A stretch of 36,271 nucleotides of DNA from Acidobacteriota bacterium (lineage in GTDB: Bacteria; Acidobacteriota; Terriglobia; Terriglobales; Acidobacteriaceae). The stretch covers positions 48,955 to 85,225 of the forward strand of contig QIAB01000037.1 of assembly GCA_003225455.1 (NCBI GenBank), read 5' to 3'. Positions 1 through 7,766 of the stretch are shown here, piece by piece. Each line of letters starts with the position of its first letter. The first letter of the stretch is position 1. The notes beneath the pieces were generated by a model, which saw only the letters and a list, made by a program, of their open reading frames with translations, did no database searches and was not told where the DNA came from. The translations under genes and the position numbers were made by a program.

Positions 1-994
1 GCCGCGGCTTGCGAACTGCTGCATAAATTCCACCCGCCAGTCCAGCTAATCCCAAAGCAAGTACCCAGCGATGCTGATCGGCCCAGAGCTCGACGCTGTA
101 CTCGCGCGCGCGTTCATCGAACTCCCCACGCGCGACAAAGTCGCCCTCCACCGGCTGCCACAGGTTGTCGGGGCGGTTGGGATCGGCATTCCCGTCGTAC
201 TGTTGAGAGTCGTAGCCCGTTCGGCCGAGATAAATGTCGAGAAGCCCCGGCGCAAGTTTCTGTCCCAGAATCGCGGCGAGAGTTGAACTCCCCACATAAA
301 TTTCGCGACGACGATGATGCGCAGCCCAGTAGATTGCTCGGGCAGCGATTTCTGGCTGAAAAATGGGAGGCACCGGCTGAGGTTTTCGCGGCAGGCGGCT
401 CTTCACCCAGCTAAATTGCGGAGTGTTCAGTGCCGGCATTTGAACCATGGTCACATGAACGTGCGAGCGCTGGTGAATCAGCTCGCAACGAAGCGAATCT
501 GTGAAGCCCGCGACGGCATGCTTGGCCGCGCAATACGCCGATTGCAGCGGAATGCTGCGATACGCCAGAGCGGACCCAACCTGAACGATTGTTCCGCGAT
601 CTCGGCGTCGCATACGCTTTAGCGCAGAGAGTGTCCCGTAGACGAATCCCAGGTAAGTCACTTCGGTGACTCGTTTGAATTCTTCCGTAGTCATCTCCTC
701 TATTGGCGAGAAGACCGACGCCATCGCATTATTCACCCAGATATCGATTGGGCCGAGCTCAGCTTCCACGCGTTCAGCAGCTTTCTCAATTTGCTCTGGA
801 TCGGCAACGTCGAGTGGAAGCACCAATGCCTTGCCGCCTGCTTCGTTAATTTCTCTTTTAGCAGTTTCCAGGCGCTCTGTGCCGCGCGCGATTAGGCCGA
901 CCGACGCGCCACGTCGCCCAAATTCGCGAGCGGTGGCTCGACCCACACCAGCGGAGGCGCCGGTGATGACGACCACCTCATTCTGCTTTTTCAT
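1..994 (-). CDS. SDR-family oxidoreductase with C-terminal membrane anchor (partial)
   Basis: Classical short-chain dehydrogenase/reductase that would use NAD(P)H on an unknown alcohol or carbonyl substrate. Read on the minus strand from the ATG at 994-992, the protein has the cofactor motif TGASAGVG at residues 11-18, the NNAM motif near 88-91, a catalytic Ser in the GSALAY segment near 140-145, and YCAAK (Tyr154, Lys158). After the roughly 250-residue core there is an extra region ending in a hydrophobic segment (WVLALGLAGLAGG), followed by basic residues at the window edge. This suggests a C-terminal membrane anchor, as in the 'SDR with extended C-terminus' proteins common in soil bacteria. 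The reading frame is open through position 1, so the stop lies outside the window. The start overlaps the stop of the small upstream ORF by ATGA. The SDR family is certain; the substrate is unknown. Confidence 0.9.
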   Translation of the reverse strand, partial: MKKQNEVVVITGASAGVGRATAREFGRRGASVGLIARGTERLETAKREINEAGGKALVLPLDVADPEQIEKAAERVEAELGPIDIWVNNAMASVFSPIEEMTTEEFKRVTEVTYLGFVYGTLSALKRMRRRDRGTIVQVGSALAYRSIPLQSAYCAAKHAVAGFTDSLRCELIHQRSHVHVTMVQMPALNTPQFSWVKSRLPRKPQPVPPIFQPEIAARAIYWAAHHRRREIYVGSSTLAAILGQKLAPGLLDIYLGRTGYDSQQYDGNADPNRPDNLWQPVEGDFVARGEFDERAREYSVELWADQHRWVLALGLAGLAGGIYAAVRKPR

Positions 995-1263
995 GTTTGG
1001 TTGAGATGCCGGAGAAGAGCTTGCCGGTACACACTTGCGTAAGACCGGCCGCCCCCGGGCTGGCGGCGATAGCTGTCGAGCACCATTGCCGTAGCCCGGG
1101 GACGGTCCACCGCACCTAGTTGCGGCATTAGATGGTGCTCGCGTGTGGCAGGTTGGTGAGACGCTGGCAGAGCTGCGCAAAACAAATTTAGTGCCAAGAT
1201 CGCCGTTGGAAGCAACCGATTACGTTTTGTCAGAATCGCCAGAGAAGCGCTTGAGGCCATCAT
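991..1263 (-). CDS. Small hypothetical protein overlapping the SDR start
   Basis: A 90-residue ORF on the minus strand whose TGA overlaps the SDR start codon in the arrangement ATGA at 991-994. That arrangement is typical of translationally coupled genes. The N-terminus (MMASSASLAILTKRNRLLPTAI, hydrophobic after a short basic stretch) could be a signal or anchor segment. The rest is Arg/Gln-rich with no motif I recognise. The ribosome binding site is weak. It could equally be a chance ORF in the leader of the SDR gene, so only the overlap argues for it. Confidence 0.35.
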   Translation of the reverse strand: MMASSASLAILTKRNRLLPTAILALNLFCAALPASHQPATREHHLMPQLGAVDRPRATAMVLDSYRRQPGGGRSYASVYRQALLRHLNQT

Positions 1264-1335
1264 TTACGGTCTTTACCCGATGGCGAGCCGCCTAAACGAA
1301 TATCTACAGTAAGCAAAGGATTCTTAGGAGCCTAT

Positions 1336-1752
1336 ATGCCGGAAAGAGAAACCATCGAACGTGCGCATGAAGATGCGCGAGAAGGCAAAGCGCCAACTAC
1401 TCAGGCCGGTGAATTTGTTCGCGAAGAAATTCATCACGTACGTGAACGCAAACACGGCGCGCGGTCTCCCAAGCAGGCCATCGCGATCGGTCTATCGAAA
1501 GCTCGTCGCGCTGGTGTGAAGCTTCCACCTCCACCGAAGGGAACTGCCTCGGCTCGCAAATCCGCGAAAGGCAAGAGTCATCGCAGCACGCGCGGTCCGT
1601 CAGGCAAGCGCTCTCGTGCGATAACTCGCGCTCTGAAGAGAGAAGGCCGCTCAGGCGCTTCCCATCGCGCTTTGGCGCGGCAGGCTCGCTCGGCAGCTCG
1701 CCGGCGTCGAAGCAGCGGACGTACACGTTCCGGCGCCTCGCGCCGTAAGTGA
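1336..1752 (+). CDS. DUF6496-like, highly basic protein
   Basis: A 138-residue protein. The first ~70 residues match the pattern I associate with DUF6496 proteins: MPERETIERA, then AGEFVREEIHHVRE, then KHGARSPKQAIAIGLSKARRAGVKLPPP. The rest is a low-complexity tail of Arg, Ser, Lys and Ala (about residues 70-138) with very few acidic residues, resembling histone-H1-like or nucleoid-binding tails. The function of the family is not established; nucleic-acid binding is inferred from charge only. A clear TTAGGAG ribosome binding site lies a few bases before the ATG. The DUF72 gene follows after three bases, so the two are probably co-transcribed. Divergent from the gene at 991-1263, with a 72-base spacer for both promoters. 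Confidence 0.8.
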   Translation: MPERETIERAHEDAREGKAPTTQAGEFVREEIHHVRERKHGARSPKQAIAIGLSKARRAGVKLPPPPKGTASARKSAKGKSHRSTRGPSGKRSRAITRALKREGRSGASHRALARQARSAARRRRSSGRTRSGASRRK

Positions 1753-1755
1753 GGG

Positions 1756-2502
1756 ATGAGAGCGCGAATAATCATTGGCACCTCTGGCTGGCACTACAAG
1801 CACTGGTGCGGACTCTTGTATCCCAAGAAGTGTCCGCCGTCGCAATGGTTCGACTTGTACGCGCAGTCGTTTGACACGGTCGAGGTGAACAACACTTTCT
1901 ACCGGCTGCCGACTGAGGATGCTCTTCGGCGATGGCATGACGCCGCGCCGGCCGGCTTCTGCTTTGCCGTTAAGGCAAGCCGTTTCATTACTCACATCAA
2001 GCGCCTCCGCGATCCGGAGAATGCCATCGCCTTGTTCTTCTCGCGCGTGGAATTGCTTGGTCACAAATTAGGTCCAATTCTCTTTCAGCTTCCCCCAAAT
2101 TGGCATGTAGACGCCGAAAGGTTGGCTGATTTTCTTCGGGCCCTTCCCCTGAATCATCGCTACGTTTTCGAATTTCGCGACGAAAGCTGGAACACCCCGC
2201 CAATTTTTGATCTGCTCCGGCGCCACAAGATCGCGTTTTGTATTCATGACTGGCGTGGATCGCAGTCGCCGGTGGAACTAACGGCAGACTTTACCTATAT
2301 CCGGTTCCATGGAGCGACGGGGAAATACCAAGGCAATTATGATGACCATTTGCTCCGGAGTTGGGCCGAGCGGATCGGGAACTGGACATCCCATCTTTCA
2401 CGCATCTACGTTTACTTCAACAACGACCAGCACGGTTACGCGGTGAGCAATGCACAGACTCTCCAGCAACTCCTCAATCGCGATCTGAGCCGGGCAGCCT
2501 AG
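1756..2502 (+). CDS. DUF72 (YecE-like) protein
   Basis: A 248-residue soluble protein with the hallmarks of the DUF72/YecE family: [11 protein letters not shown] at the N-terminus, [14 protein letters not shown] near residues 39-52, KASRFITH near 74-81, FEFRDESW near 142-149, and a C-terminal [13 protein letters not shown] segment. The family adopts a TIM-barrel fold and its biochemical role is not settled. The length is normal for the family. The ATG follows the stop of the upstream basic protein by three bases, and the ribosome binding site (GTGAGGG) overlaps that stop, so the pair is probably translated from one message. Confidence 0.93.
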   Translation: MRARIIIGTSGWHYKHWCGLLYPKKCPPSQWFDLYAQSFDTVEVNNTFYRLPTEDALRRWHDAAPAGFCFAVKASRFITHIKRLRDPENAIALFFSRVELLGHKLGPILFQLPPNWHVDAERLADFLRALPLNHRYVFEFRDESWNTPPIFDLLRRHKIAFCIHDWRGSQSPVELTADFTYIRFHGATGKYQGNYDDHLLRSWAERIGNWTSHLSRIYVYFNNDQHGYAVSNAQTLQQLLNRDLSRAA

Positions 2503-2651
2503 CCCAGCAGAGCTCTTTCTCCAACAAAATCTGTGAGATAGCCCTACAGCAACGCGTGTGCAGAATTACAGACTCCGAGGGATCGCCAGTTTTACCGGCG
2601 GCATCTATGCTGCCAATAGCCCGGAGAGGGCTCACCGAAAGAGGAGGCACT

Positions 2652-2831
2652 ATGCTTTATTGGGCACTGGTGTTCTTGATCATTGCGATCATTGCGGCAG
2701 TGTTCGGGTTCGCCGGCGTTGCTACTGCCGCCGTCGGCATTGCCAAGCTTCTGTTCTACATCTTTCTCGTGATCTTCGTGATCACGCTGATCATGGGGCT
2801 CATGCGGCGAGGTGGCGCGCCGCCGGTCTAA
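2652..2831 (+). CDS. DUF1328 small membrane protein
   Basis: A 59-residue protein made almost entirely of two hydrophobic helices: [22 protein letters not shown], then a [22 protein letters not shown] segment, ending in a short basic tail. This is the DUF1328/YtjA pattern of small inner-membrane proteins of unknown function. The start is fixed by a strong AGAGGAGG ribosome binding site five bases before the ATG. Longer versions of this frame starting upstream are not credible because the homologous part begins at MLYWA. A hairpin followed by a T-run lies just downstream. Confidence 0.92.
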   Translation: MLYWALVFLIIAIIAAVFGFAGVATAAVGIAKLLFYIFLVIFVITLIMGLMRRGGAPPV

Positions 2832-2841
2832 CGTGAAAGCG

Positions 2842-2893
2842 AGCGCCGGAATTTCGCGGGTTATCGAGCGCGAGACCGGCGCTACAGCTTTTT
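2842..2893 (+). terminator. Rho-independent terminator of the DUF1328 gene
   Basis: An 8-bp perfect outer stem (2842-2849 AGCGCCGG with 2876-2883 CCGGCGCT) encloses an inner TCGCG/CGCGA pairing. After a short spacer comes TTTTT at 2889-2893. It starts eleven bases after the DUF1328 stop. The loop is longer than usual and the T-run is short, so efficiency is uncertain. Confidence 0.55.
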
Positions 2894-2958
2894 CCTAGTG
2901 CAAAGTGCAGTCAGTTCCCGGTGGCATTTTGCAACGAGCGCCCCCAAAAAATTTAAGG

Positions 2959-2996
2959 GGAGCTTGTCCGATACCAGGGAGCTTGTCCGATACCAG
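2959..2996. repeat. Tandem 19-bp duplication in the 3032 gene leader
   Basis: The 19-base unit GGAGCTTGTCCGATACCAG occurs twice, back to back and without mismatch (2959-2977 and 2978-2996), ending 35 bases before the ATG at 3032. It lies where the promoter or 5' leader of the exported protein should be. It could be a duplicated operator or a recent slippage event. Confidence 0.85.
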
Positions 2997-3031
2997 AATG
3001 TTCGAAGCTACATCTCCTATGAGGCATTCAC

Positions 3032-3661
3032 ATGAAAATTAACCGAGTTATTACGACGTTGACCTTAACGGCTTTCTTGGGCTTCGGTCTGCTGGCATTG
3101 TCGCAGGACCGGACCAACTACGGAGACCAGGGGCGTGGTTCAGTCACCGTGCCGGCTGGCACTGAAATTGCGGTTCGCACAAACGAGGCCATCGACTCGC
3201 AGAATGCATCCGCGGACCAGCATTATTCTGCAACGGTTCTCCAAGATGTTCGAGGGTCAGCGGGTGAAACGCTGATTCCCAAAGATTCCAACGCTGATCT
3301 GGTGGTCCGTCAGATAAATAGCGGCGGTACCATCCAAGGCGGGAATTTGGTTCTTGACCTTGATTCGATAACCGTAAACGGACAGCGGTATCGCGTGAGC
3401 AGTGAGGATTTGAAGCAAAGCGGTAGCAGCGGCATCGGCAAGAACAAGCGGACTGCCGAAATGGTGGGTGGAGGCGCAGCTCTGGGCACATTGCTGGGTG
3501 CGATTGCCGGAGGCGGCAAAGGCGCCGCAATCGGAGCAGCTGCTGGCGCGGGCGCGGGCGGAACCGCTCAGGTTCTGACTAAGGGCAAAACCGTTAAAGT
3601 TCCTGCCGAAACCGTTTTGCGTTTTCGGTTGGACCAGCCGCTGCACCTGAACGGCTATTGA
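3032..3661 (+). CDS. Exported protein with glycine-zipper segment
   Basis: A 209-residue protein with an N-terminal signal sequence ([25 protein letters not shown], likely cleaved before the Asp-rich part). The middle (about residues 38-125) is a beta-rich domain starting [18 protein letters not shown]; the C-terminus repeats the same idea as [17 protein letters not shown]. Between them, residues ~145-180 form a Gly/Ala-rich stretch ([31 protein letters not shown]) of the glycine-zipper kind, which could insert in or associate with a membrane. Proteins of this layout are common in Acidobacteriota, but I know of no assigned function. Single gene: preceded by a tandem repeat and followed by a strong terminator. 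Confidence 0.8.
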   Translation: MKINRVITTLTLTAFLGFGLLALSQDRTNYGDQGRGSVTVPAGTEIAVRTNEAIDSQNASADQHYSATVLQDVRGSAGETLIPKDSNADLVVRQINSGGTIQGGNLVLDLDSITVNGQRYRVSSEDLKQSGSSGIGKNKRTAEMVGGGAALGTLLGAIAGGGKGAAIGAAAGAGAGGTAQVLTKGKTVKVPAETVLRFRLDQPLHLNGY

Positions 3662-3712
3662 AGACGATCGACTGTTAACTCCGTGTTGTTCACCTTGTAA
3701 TCGGGAAGGCGG

Positions 3713-3745
3713 ACGGCGTCGCGATAAGCGACGCCGTTTGTCTTG
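3713..3745 (+). terminator. Rho-independent terminator of the 3032 gene; 5' exon of the intron
   Basis: A perfect 10-bp stem (3713-3722 ACGGCGTCGC with 3728-3737 GCGACGCCGT) with a five-base loop, followed by TTGTCTT. It sits about 50 bases after the stop of the exported protein. The intron-like sequence begins within a few bases of the T-rich tail, which is the classical insertion site of group IIC introns. Confidence 0.85.
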
Positions 3746-4144
3746 TACGCCGTGCATGTTCGGCAGCTTGGAGGTGAGAGTCCTCTTCACATCCTGGGCG
3801 TCACCGCGAGGTGGGGTCTGAAGGAAGCGTGGAGCAAAGACGCGGGCCGATGAACAAGAACCGGATGAAGAGGCCTACGGTGCCGGACGAACTGGCAAGT
3901 GACAGCGAAGCCCACATCCATCAAGGGCACTGGTGGTAAATCTGGCGGTCGTGCGTCGAAGGCACGGCGCGGTGAAGCCGCAAAGGATGCTAACCCGAGA
4001 CGTGAAACCCACACGGGTCCCCAAACCGCGAACGCCCAGCCCGCCAATTCATCGACGGGACTAACCTATCGAACCGCCGGATGCGGACCCGCATGTCCGG
4101 TGGTGTGGCAGGGGAGAGTGGGCGACCGCTCCCCCTATGCCGAT
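3745..4144 (+). mobile_element. ORF-less group II intron (IIC-like)
   Basis: About 400 bases with no credible gene but with group II intron signatures. Domain I-like blocks include GTGAGAGTCC (3774-3783), GGTCTGAAGGAAGCG (near 3815-3829) and CCGATGAACAAGAACC (near 3848-3863). Domain V is at 4071-4107: ACCGCCGGATGC pairs with GCATGTCCGGTGGT, leaving a two-base bulge on the 3' strand, the hallmark of domain V. Domain VI is the following GGGGAG/CTCCCC hairpin with an unpaired A in CTATGCCGAT, ending near 4144. No reverse transcriptase lies in domain IV, so movement would need a maturase in trans. The 5' end is uncertain (GTACG at 3745 or GTGCA at 3752). The position right after a terminator hairpin supports class IIC. 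Confidence 0.78.
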
Positions 4145-4168
4145 TCTCTCAATCGTGGACAAACAAGA

Positions 4169-4196
4169 ATCAGGCATCCCTCGCGGGATGCCTGAT
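4169..4196 (-). terminator. Rho-independent terminator of the 4226-4744 gene
   Basis: A perfect 12-bp stem (4169-4180 with 4185-4196) and tetraloop. Read on the minus strand it is followed by TCTTGTTTGTCC, a T-rich tail. It lies 30 bases past the stop of the minus-strand gene ending at 4226, and just beyond the 3' end of the intron. Confidence 0.8.
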
Positions 4197-4225
4197 CACC
4201 CTTGCAGTCTCTCTTCTTTTATTTC

Positions 4226-4744
4226 TTATTGGGTGGGAGGAGGCGTGGAACTGGCACCTTTGGTCTTCCCGCCGGAGCAGCTCTCCGAAATCATGTCCAC
4301 GCTGGTTACGTTGAACGTCTTGCCCGCTTTTGCTCCGGCACCACCCGCGGAACTCGCAGAGGCCGAAGCACCGCTTTCCCACGTGCCATGCACTGCTACT
4401 TCATGGCCGTTATGAGCGGAAACATCGCTTCCAGTGAGGTTAACAGTTTTCCCACTCTTCTCTTCCAGAACCGACTGGCCACCCTCACTCTTGAGGCAAC
4501 CTTTCAGCTTCTTCTCGCCCTTGGCTTCGCCCTTCTCATTGCCCATGCTGCCCTGCGACATGGAGCCGCTGGAGCTGGTTGAGCCTTGAGAAGCGCTGGA
4601 GCCGGTTGACCCTTGTGAGGCCGCCGGGGACGAACTCTGCGTGCCCTGCGCGCCACTCGTATCACCTTGCGGTGTTGATTGGGCGACGGCAACTGCCACA
4701 AAAAACACCAACGCTGTAGCAACCGACAACAACATCTTGTTCAT
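4226..4744 (-). CDS. Secreted Ser/Gly-rich protein with DUF5818-like domain
   Basis: A 172-residue protein. The signal peptide is MNKMLLSVATALVFFVAVAVAQ, followed by a Ser/Gly/Gln low-complexity linker (about residues 23-75). The folded domain begins at KGCLKSEGG, continues GKTVNLTGSDVSAHNGHEVAVHGTW and ends FNVTSVDMISESC. The same pattern (GCL, then LTG, then a GHEV segment, then V.SV.MIS..C) occurs in the LPQTA protein at 21447-22583, so they are paralogues. I associate the pattern with DUF5818, a small beta-barrel-like domain of unknown function. Two conserved Cys could form a disulfide. Unlike its paralogue it has no sorting signal; it ends in a short TPPPTQ tail, so it is probably free in the periplasm or outside. 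It lies 40 bases downstream of the receiver protein on the same strand. Confidence 0.8.
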   Translation of the reverse strand: MNKMLLSVATALVFFVAVAVAQSTPQGDTSGAQGTQSSSPAASQGSTGSSASQGSTSSSGSMSQGSMGNEKGEAKGEKKLKGCLKSEGGQSVLEEKSGKTVNLTGSDVSAHNGHEVAVHGTWESGASASASSAGGAGAKAGKTFNVTSVDMISESCSGGKTKGASSTPPPTQ

Positions 4745-4784
4745 GTGTGCTCTCCTGATTCGTTTTCGATTTCAGAACCCTGAA

Positions 4785-5414
4785 TTAGGCAACTGCCTGA
4801 TGCCTGTCACCAATCGAGATGGCTGGCAGGGGCTGGTAGTTGTTCCTATTTCCTAGGACCCTATTAATTGCGGCCAGAAGCTCGTCGCGCGATCCCGCCT
4901 TGTCGCAAACGGCATCGACAACACTTTTTACCCGGCTGGGAACCAGGGAACTCCCGGAGAACAAAATCACCGGGAGCTCAGGCCGGCTATTCCTGATCGA
5001 AGTGGCGACTGCCTCGCCGTCCATTTCTGGCATCTCGTAATCAACAATTACGGCGTCTACAGGATTCGAATCGATAAGATTCAATCCCAGCCTTCCGCAC
5101 GAGGCAGTGAGAACATGAAAACCGAGTCTCTCGAATACAGCTTTGTACACGGTCAAGCCTGGCTGGTAATCATCGATCCAGACCAAAGTCTTCGGCTCGG
5201 AAGCAGTAACTTTAGCTTCCAACCGAAGCTCAGGCCCGTAACGGCGACCGTGTCGCACCCCGATATTCCGCTTACTCTCTGTGCGAGTTGAGCTTGCAGG
5301 TTTTCGGGTGTAGCGAGACGGTGCAGCCCAAAGCTCTTTTCTGGAGACCCTCTGCACCATTCCAAGGTATTTCGCGGAAGAAAACTCCACAATGAGGTCA
5401 AATCTGTATCCCAT
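4785..5414 (-). CDS. Response-regulator receiver-domain protein
   Basis: The last ~140 residues form a CheY-like receiver domain. It has the acidic pair in VWIDDYQPG, the phosphoacceptor Asp in AVIVDYEMPEMDG, the Ser of FSGSS at the Thr/Ser switch position, and the conserved Lys in CDKAGS. No output domain follows, only a short tail, so it would act through protein contacts. The frame is open to 5624, but that upstream part overlaps the DUF3309 gene (5528-5680) and reads like non-coding sequence. I take the in-frame ATG at 5414. ATG 5360 or a GTG closer to the receiver are alternatives, and none has a good ribosome binding site. The ~65 residues before the receiver, basic and rich in Arg, match nothing I recognise. 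Confidence 0.8.
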   Translation of the reverse strand: MGYRFDLIVEFSSAKYLGMVQRVSRKELWAAPSRYTRKPASSTRTESKRNIGVRHGRRYGPELRLEAKVTASEPKTLVWIDDYQPGLTVYKAVFERLGFHVLTASCGRLGLNLIDSNPVDAVIVDYEMPEMDGEAVATSIRNSRPELPVILFSGSSLVPSRVKSVVDAVCDKAGSRDELLAAINRVLGNRNNYQPLPAISIGDRHQAVA

Positions 5415-5527
5415 ATACGGGAGATCATGTATACGGCTTAAGCAAAAGCTCCTAAAGCTTAGTTTCCCAACGCACTCGACGGGGTGAGAATTGGTGGCTT
5501 GGCTCCTGAAAGCGCGCTTTCGCTCTT

Positions 5528-5680
5528 CTAGAAGCGGCCCCTCAAAGCCAAGATGAGTATGATTAGCAGCACCAATCCCAATCCACCGCTGGGGTAATAG
5601 CCCCAGTCGCTGCTGTAAGGCCAAGTCGGCAGCGCGCCAATCAGCAACAAGATCAAGATGATGATCAGAATGGTCCCCAT
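5528..5680 (-). CDS. DUF3309-like small membrane protein
   Basis: A 50-residue protein: MGTILIIILILLLIGALPTW, then a YYPSGG turn, then LGLVLLIILILALRGRF. Two hydrophobic helices around a short Trp/Tyr/Gly/Pro-rich turn are the DUF3309 pattern, widespread and of unknown function. The start has a GAGGAAA ribosome binding site nine bases upstream. It overlaps the N-terminal extension of the receiver ORF in another frame, which shows that extension is not real. Confidence 0.88.
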   Translation of the reverse strand: MGTILIIILILLLIGALPTWPYSSDWGYYPSGGLGLVLLIILILALRGRF

Positions 5681-5965
5681 ATTTACATTTCCTCAGCCCA
5701 AAAATAGGCCTTCTATCGACCTTCGGGATTTACGACAAGGGAACTGCCGCCTTGCATCAGGTTGACTCTGTAACACTGCAGAAAACATTCCGTAACCGTG
5801 AGTTAAGGGATCTAGCAGGCGACGACCAGAGTGTTCCAACAGCATCGCCTCCATCACCTACTCGGCCGCGGTCGCAATCCGAGCCGAATCTGCGCCTAGG
5901 TGTCTACCTCGCGCCACATGGCGGCATCCTAAAGGCGCTAAATCATCGAACCTCGAGGTAGGGAA
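5681..5965. other. Divergent intergenic region
   Basis: 285 bases between the DUF3309 gene (minus) and the TPP enzyme (plus). It must hold both promoters. An open frame at 5752-5961 has no family resemblance and no ribosome binding site. I see no clear operator or hairpin. Confidence 0.5.
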
Positions 5966-7714
5966 ATGACTGCGGCGGAAGTTCTCATCGAGCGGTTGAT
6001 CGACTGGGGCGTGGAAGTTGTATTCGGACTTCCCGGTGACGGTATTAACGGAATCATGGAGGCGTTGCGAACGCACCAGAAGAAAATCCGTTTCATCCAG
6101 GTGCGGCACGAAGAATCGGCTGCTTTCATGGCGTGCGGCTATGCCAAATACACGGGAAAGCTAGGAGTCTGCCTTGCCACGTCAGGCCCGGGAGGGATTC
6201 ACCTCCTCAATGGTCTCTATGATGCCAAACTTGACCATCAGCCGGTGCTGGCCATTACCGGGTTGCAGTTCCATGATCTGATCGGCACGCGTACGCAGCA
6301 GGACGTCGCGCTCGACAAGCTCTTTATGGACGTCGCGATTTACAACGAACGGATCATGGGCGCGACTCACGTTGAAAATGTCGTTGATCTCGCCTGCCGA
6401 ACGGCTCTCGCTTTTCGTGGAGTTGCGCACATCACCATTCCTGTTGATTTTCAGGAACACGAGCTCAAAGATCGCACACGATCCAAGCGGAACGTTCCTC
6501 ATCACAGTTCCGACATCTACGCTCCCTTGCCACAAATTCCGCGGCAATCGGATCTGCAACGTGCAGCCGACATTCTGAATGATGGGAAAAAGGTTGTAAT
6601 CCTCGCCGGCCAGGGTGCTTTGCACGCGGGCGATGAACTGGAGCAGGCCGCGGAGGCGCTGGCCGCACCCATTGTCAAAGCTTTGCTCGGAAAAGCCTGT
6701 GTGCCAGATGACAGTCCCTACACCACCGGAGGCATCGGGTTGCTCGGGACGCGACCGTCCCAGGAAGCCATTGAATCCTGCGACACGATCCTCATCGTCG
6801 GCAGCGGATTTCCCTATATCGAATACATGCCGAAACCAGATCAGGCTAAAGGCGTTCAAATCGATCTAGACCCGCAGCAGATTGGGCTACGTTTTCCCGT
6901 TGACGTCGGCTTAGTCGGTGATAGCAAGCGAACCCTGCAGATCCTAATGCCGCTGCTGAAGCGCAAGGAAGACCGCAGCTTTCTGAAAAAAGCGCAGGAA
7001 GGCACAAAAGATTGGCGGAAAGTAATGGAGGAGCGTGCTACCCGTCGCGACAAGCCCATGAAGCCACAGGTTGTGGCATGGGAATTAGGCAAGCGGCTAA
7101 GCAGCAATGCGATTGTGAGCTGCGACAGCGGAACCATTACCACTTGGTTTGCTCGGCAAATTCCTGCGCGCCGAGGTCAGATGTATTCGCTTTCGGGCAC
7201 TCTGGCTTCCATGGCGCCCGGCCTGCCGTACACCCTCGCCGCGCAGATTGCCTATCCCGAACGGCAGTGTGTGGCCTTTGTCGGCGACGGCGGATTCTCC
7301 ATGCTGATGGCGGATTTTGTGACTGCCGTGAAATATCGGCTACCCATAAAAGTCGTGATCATAAAGAACGACACCCTCGGCCAGATCAAATGGGAGCAGA
7401 TGGTCTTTCTGGGGAATCCAGAGTATGGAGTCGAGCTCCAGCCAATCGACTTTGCGGAATTTGCCCACGCCTGCGGCGGTATTGGATTCACAGTCGATGA
7501 TCCCGCCGAGTGTGGCGCCATCATGGAGGAATTCTTGAACGCGCCCGGTCCTGCGGTTTTGCAAGCGGTGGTCGACCCATTCGAGCCTCCACTACCTGGC
7601 AAGGTCACGGCTGAACAGGCGCTGCACTTTGCCGAGTCGCTGGCACGCGGCGAGCCGAATCGCAAGAAGATTGCGTTAACCGCAGTTTCTGACAAGATAC
7701 GCGAGCTGATTTAG
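5966..7714 (+). CDS. Thiamine-pyrophosphate enzyme, pyruvate oxidase/acetolactate synthase type
   Basis: A 582-residue TPP-dependent enzyme with the three-domain plan of pyruvate oxidase (PoxB) and acetolactate synthase. The N-terminal pyrimidine-binding domain has VFGLPGDGIN and VRHEESAAFMACGYAK, with the catalytic Glu at residue 49 or 50. The central domain (about 190-330) has AGQGA and a PYIEYMP segment. The C-terminal TPP/Mg domain has GDGGF at 440-444 and the metal-binding Asn468 in IIKND. It looks closer to pyruvate oxidase/dehydrogenase (LATSGPGG, GLYDAKLDHQPVLAITG), so decarboxylation of pyruvate to acetate or acetyl phosphate is the best guess. It lacks an obvious C-terminal membrane-binding helix of the PoxB kind, and the electron acceptor is unknown. 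AGGTAGGGAA precedes the ATG. It stands alone, convergent with the phosphoesterase. Confidence 0.88.
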   Translation: MTAAEVLIERLIDWGVEVVFGLPGDGINGIMEALRTHQKKIRFIQVRHEESAAFMACGYAKYTGKLGVCLATSGPGGIHLLNGLYDAKLDHQPVLAITGLQFHDLIGTRTQQDVALDKLFMDVAIYNERIMGATHVENVVDLACRTALAFRGVAHITIPVDFQEHELKDRTRSKRNVPHHSSDIYAPLPQIPRQSDLQRAADILNDGKKVVILAGQGALHAGDELEQAAEALAAPIVKALLGKACVPDDSPYTTGGIGLLGTRPSQEAIESCDTILIVGSGFPYIEYMPKPDQAKGVQIDLDPQQIGLRFPVDVGLVGDSKRTLQILMPLLKRKEDRSFLKKAQEGTKDWRKVMEERATRRDKPMKPQVVAWELGKRLSSNAIVSCDSGTITTWFARQIPARRGQMYSLSGTLASMAPGLPYTLAAQIAYPERQCVAFVGDGGFSMLMADFVTAVKYRLPIKVVIIKNDTLGQIKWEQMVFLGNPEYGVELQPIDFAEFAHACGGIGFTVDDPAECGAIMEEFLNAPGPAVLQAVVDPFEPPLPGKVTAEQALHFAESLARGEPNRKKIALTAVSDKIRELI

Positions 7715-7766
7715 TTGCTGGGGATTGGCGGAGGCGGGATCCGAAAGGCGCTGATCCAAGAAGTTG

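Noticed and set aside
3787-4047. Minus-strand ORF of 86 residues in the intron
   Set aside because: Antisense to intron domains, with no ribosome binding site and no family resemblance.
3899-4195. Plus-strand ORF of 98 residues (RTAGCGPACPVVWQGR-like)
   Set aside because: Lies inside the group II intron; the translation spans domains V and VI and is a known type of misannotated frame.
4785-5624. 279-residue version of the receiver protein
   Set aside because: Its first 70 residues overlap the DUF3309 gene and read as non-coding; a later start is used.
5752-5961. 69-residue ORF before the TPP enzyme
   Set aside because: No ribosome binding site, no family resemblance, and it sits in the divergent promoter region.
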